NCBI GenBank assembly: GCA_965222505.1
Contig: OZ244956.1
Span: forward strand, 3,782,001 to 3,846,000
Origin: G965222505 sp965222505
GTDB taxonomy: Bacteria; Bacteroidota; Rhodothermia; Rhodothermales; DATKEJ01
Direction: 5' to 3'
Length of the DNA: 64,000 nt
This document shows positions 61,222-64,000 of this stretch, one piece after another (position 1 is the stretch's first letter; every line of letters begins with the position of its first letter). The translations under genes and the position numbers were made by a program. Under the pieces are notes generated by a model. The model was given only the letters and a program-made list of their open reading frames with translations, was not told the DNA's origin and made no database searches.

Positions 61222-62568
61222 GTGTCGTTAGCCAACGTCCATACCTCCGACGGTTCCCTGGGTCCCGCCCTTCGGGTGCTCGTTCTGGCGTATTATTTCC
61301 CGCCGATGGGTATGAGCGGGGTACAGCGGGTGGCGAAGTTCGTCAAGTACCTGCCCCAATATGGCTGGCAACCCACCGTGCTGACCGTTGAACCGGCCGG
61401 GTATTTTGCGTTCGATCCGTCCCTGCTTGAAGAAGTCGAAGCCGCCGGCATCGAAATCCATCGTACCCCCTCCACCGATCCGACCCGCCTGTTCAAGAAG
61501 AAAGAGGTGATTGCGATGCCGGGCGAGTTCAAGCGGAAGACCTTCTCCTATTTCAGTCAGATGTTCTTCATCCCGGACAACAAAAAGGGATGGATGGAAC
61601 CGGCTCTTGAAGTCGGGACGCGGTTGATCAAGGAAGGCAAGTTCGATGCCATCTTCTCTTCGGCCCCGCCGTATACGTCGCACCTGATCGGGATGGAACT
61701 CAGCCGCCGCAGCGGTTTACCGCTCATCTCGGATTTTCGGGACGATTGGGTGGGCAATCCTCGCCATCGGTACCCGACGCCCTGGCACCGCCGCCAACAC
61801 GAACGGCTGGAGAAAAAAGTGCTGGACTGGAGTGCAGCCGTGACCACCATCAACCGGGTGATTCAGGATAACCTCGTACGCCGCAACCTTGGGGCCGGGG
61901 GCTATAACAAGATGTATGTGATCCCCCAGGGGTATGATGCTTCTGATTTTGCGGACCGGAAAGCACCACCGCCCGGCGACCGGCTGCGGCTGCTCTACAC
62001 CGGGGTCTTCTACGATGCCCAGCAACCCAATGCCTTCCTGAAAGCCCTCGCCGATTTGATCGACCGTCGGCCCGAACTGCGCAAGCACATCCTCGCTGAA
62101 TTCCTCGGGTTGTTTCCGGACCAGGCCAAAAAACTGATTGACAAACTCGGGCTTCAGGAACAGGTCATGCTCGGTGGGTATGTGCCCCATGATGAAGTCA
62201 TCGCTCACATGATGGCCGCCGATGTACTCTGGATGACCATCGGGCGGCAGAAAGGGGAAGAGATGATCTCGACGGGTAAATTGTATGAATACATCGGAAC
62301 CCATAAACCCATTCTTGGATTAGTACCCAACGGTGCCGCCCAGCGAACGCTCGAACGCTATGGGGCTACCGAAATCGCGTCGCCGGATGATATCCCGGCC
62401 ATCAGCCGCGCCCTTGAATCGTTGTATGAACGCTGGACCATGAAGCAACTGCCACAACCTGACCATGCCTACGTGATGACCTTCGACCGCCGGTTGCTGG
62501 CCGGTGATCTGGCCGAAGTCTTTCGCGCTACGTTAAGCAGGTTGGATGAAGTCTACCTCGCAGAGTAA
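61222..62568 (+). CDS. Glycosyltransferase, family 4 type
   Basis: 448 residues from GTG 61222. N-terminal VLVLAYYFPPMGMSGVQRVAKFVKYLPQYGW, and C-terminal GT-B half with RLLYTGVFYDAQQPNAFLKAL, VMLGGYVPHDEVIAHMMAADVLWM, and GKLYEYIGTHKPILGLVPNGAA. It transfers a sugar from a nucleotide donor, probably in surface polysaccharide or glycolipid synthesis. Substrates unknown; it stands alone without other polysaccharide genes. Confidence 0.85.
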   Translation: MSLANVHTSDGSLGPALRVLVLAYYFPPMGMSGVQRVAKFVKYLPQYGWQPTVLTVEPAGYFAFDPSLLEEVEAAGIEIHRTPSTDPTRLFKKKEVIAMPGEFKRKTFSYFSQMFFIPDNKKGWMEPALEVGTRLIKEGKFDAIFSSAPPYTSHLIGMELSRRSGLPLISDFRDDWVGNPRHRYPTPWHRRQHERLEKKVLDWSAAVTTINRVIQDNLVRRNLGAGGYNKMYVIPQGYDASDFADRKAPPPGDRLRLLYTGVFYDAQQPNAFLKALADLIDRRPELRKHILAEFLGLFPDQAKKLIDKLGLQEQVMLGGYVPHDEVIAHMMAADVLWMTIGRQKGEEMISTGKLYEYIGTHKPILGLVPNGAAQRTLERYGATEIASPDDIPAISRALESLYERWTMKQLPQPDHAYVMTFDRRLLAGDLAEVFRATLSRLDEVYLAE

Positions 62569-62598
62569 TACGCTGCGTGTCATACAACATACATTTCT

Positions 62599-64000
62599 AT
62601 GCAAACGCTTCGCTGGCGGCTGATTGGGATTGGATTGGGACTGTTGATGCTGACCCCGGTCGCCTATGCCCAGGTCGACCTAGTCGTCAAACTACAACCT
62701 AATGCTGAACCGACCCTGCAAACGGCCCTGGCAGGCTCAGCCACACAGGGGTTCGTCGCTGCCTTGCCTGGTAAAACCGGTGCCCTGCTCGCGGGTGTCC
62801 AATCCATCAAGGCCGTCTTTCCCCGTACCCTCATCGGCAAACAAAGCAACGGCTTCGAATATGTCTACACCCTGAGCGCCCCGGATTCAGCCACCTACCA
62901 AACCCTCCTGGCCCGTTGGAAAGCCCGGCCGGATGTGGCCTATGCCCAACCCAACTATCGCTACCGCATCGACGGGCTGGACGATACGTACAACGATGTC
63001 TACTTCGATAGCCTGAGCTACATCGACGTGATCCGCGCCCGAGACGCCTGGACCATCACCACCGGCAGCCGAAACGTACGCGTAGGATTCATTGACACCG
63101 GGGCCTTCTTTGAACATCCCGATCTGGCCGGACAGTTCTGGGTCAATCCGGGTGAAGACCTGAACAACAACGGCACCGTAGACGCCAGCGATTTCGACGG
63201 GATCGATACCGATGGCAACGGCTACGTCGACGACTTGCGCGGGTACGACTTCGTGGACTGGAACAAGGCCATCGAAATCGGCGACTACCAGACGCCCGAC
63301 CCCGATGCCTCCGCCGATAACCACCCCACCCGTTTCGCAGCCAGCGGCCACGGCATGTTGATTGCCGGAGTCATGGGGGCCGGGCTGAACAATGAAATCG
63401 GGATGGCAGGCATTGCACCCGGCACACAACTCGTCAACCTCCGGGCCTTTGCAGGCACCGGCACTTCCGAAGATGACGACGTAGTTGCCGCCATTGTTTA
63501 TGCTGCCGAGATGGGGCTGGATGTGGTGAACCTCTCCTTTGGGGATTCCTACTATTCGCCCCTCATGCACGATGCCATCCGGTACGCCAACGCACGCGGT
63601 GTGGTGCTGGTGGCCTCTGCCGGTAATGACGGCTCTAGCGCACCCCATTACCCCTCTGATTATCCTGAAGTTATTGCCGTCGGCTGGCTGAACCAGGATG
63701 GAGATGGCCCCGGCTCTTTTGCCTCCGATGGAGTAGGGGTGGATCTCGGCGCACCCGGTTCGTTTGTGTTTACCACCTTGTTGCCCCGCCCCGAACCTGA
63801 CGGTACGCCGGTCCTGGCCGATAGCGCGCTGTATGGCCGTCGGAGCGGCTCCTCTTTGTCCGCGCCGATGGTCTCCGCTGCGGCGGCCCTACTGCGTTCT
63901 GTTAACCCCGACCTTTCCCCTGAAGCCATCCGCGGTATCCTGACCAGCACGGCCATCGACCTGCGCAACCAGGGGTCCCGCCGGTTTATGGGGTCCGGCC
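62599..64000 (+). CDS. Subtilisin-like serine peptidase (S8), 3' end outside window
   Basis: Partial: 467 codons to the window edge. Signal peptide 1-25 (VAYA|QV). A propeptide-like region (~26-140; WKARPDVAYAQPNYRY) leads into the catalytic domain with Asp166 in VGFIDTGAFFEHPDL, His251 in ASGHGMLIAGVMGA and Ser421 in SGSSLSAPMVSAAAALL. Between Asp and His is an insert with calcium-loop character (NNNGTVDASDFDGIDTDGNG). It is an exported protease; a C-terminal sorting domain might follow beyond the edge. Confidence 0.93.
   Translation, partial: MQTLRWRLIGIGLGLLMLTPVAYAQVDLVVKLQPNAEPTLQTALAGSATQGFVAALPGKTGALLAGVQSIKAVFPRTLIGKQSNGFEYVYTLSAPDSATYQTLLARWKARPDVAYAQPNYRYRIDGLDDTYNDVYFDSLSYIDVIRARDAWTITTGSRNVRVGFIDTGAFFEHPDLAGQFWVNPGEDLNNNGTVDASDFDGIDTDGNGYVDDLRGYDFVDWNKAIEIGDYQTPDPDASADNHPTRFAASGHGMLIAGVMGAGLNNEIGMAGIAPGTQLVNLRAFAGTGTSEDDDVVAAIVYAAEMGLDVVNLSFGDSYYSPLMHDAIRYANARGVVLVASAGNDGSSAPHYPSDYPEVIAVGWLNQDGDGPGSFASDGVGVDLGAPGSFVFTTLLPRPEPDGTPVLADSALYGRRSGSSLSAPMVSAAAALLRSVNPDLSPEAIRGILTSTAIDLRNQGSRRFMGSG

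Noticed and set aside
1..64000. tRNA, rRNA, tmRNA or known riboswitches
   Set aside because: No T-loop GGTTCRANYCC with matching acceptor stems, and no recognisable riboswitch core, was seen in any gap.

Overview
The window reads as a single chromosomal contig from a moderately GC-rich Bacteroidota-type bacterium, most likely a Rhodothermia/Rhodothermales relative (inference from gene content; no 16S rRNA is present). Supporting signs are a TonB-dependent receptor with an N-terminal carboxypeptidase-regulatory-like domain, PorV/PorQ-like protein, secreted proteins ending in type IX-like sorting domains (PNP.. motifs), an H1-like Lys-rich DNA-binding protein, weak Shine-Dalgarno use and GTG/TTG starts. 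The genes are largely housekeeping; no prophage, CRISPR array, integrase, transposase, rRNA or tRNA gene was found.

Layout. 1-808: 3' end of serA. 1184-9065: an outer-surface cassette (TonB receptor, 1124-aa secreted protein with C-terminal sorting domain, PorV-like barrel), closed by a clear terminator. 9162-11330: lipoprotein multiheme cytochrome fused to TPRs. 11355-11488: composite palindrome. 11506-16451: YpdA-like reductase, small membrane protein, kelch lipoprotein overlapping truA, then aroK and rnhB. 16516-17913: MBL/beta-CASP protein. 18063-23452 (minus strand): DUF2760 membrane protein plus two divergent Hsp70s. 23624-27014 (minus strand): EEP-family phosphatase/nuclease, HTH-histone-like protein, tadA, arcA. 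27153-36685: nudix hydrolase, TPR/DUF1579-like protein, S9 peptidase, MOSC protein, trhO, dnaG, nadB. 36948-48080: the classical rimP-nusA-infB-rbfA-truB-ribF-rpsO-pnp translation/RNA-decay cluster followed by an M16 protease; ribF is frame-disrupted. 48278-54229: epimerase, scpA-scpB-rluB, guaB, M24 peptidase. 54233-58149 (minus strand): two secreted surface proteins. 58357-64000: Ser/Thr kinase with TPRs, glycosyltransferase, and the 5' part of a subtilase.

The feature standard annotation would miss is a rich set of intergenic foldback repeats. Several unrelated families are built from 7-bp units repeated in tandem, then a short core, then the same units inverted (TTGTCAA/TGGTCAA, ACGTTCT, TGCGTAA, TAGTTGT, CTATCAA). 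A second class is a roughly 70-75-bp palindrome present four times (two perfect tandem copies at 48081-48236), which in one orientation keeps an open frame ending in ..WAKTA-stop in every copy. A third is a GTCATnnCGAGG composite palindrome. The best candidate for a poorly described protein system is the DUF2760-Hsp70-Hsp70 operon. All functions are read from sequence motifs by eye; no database search was run.
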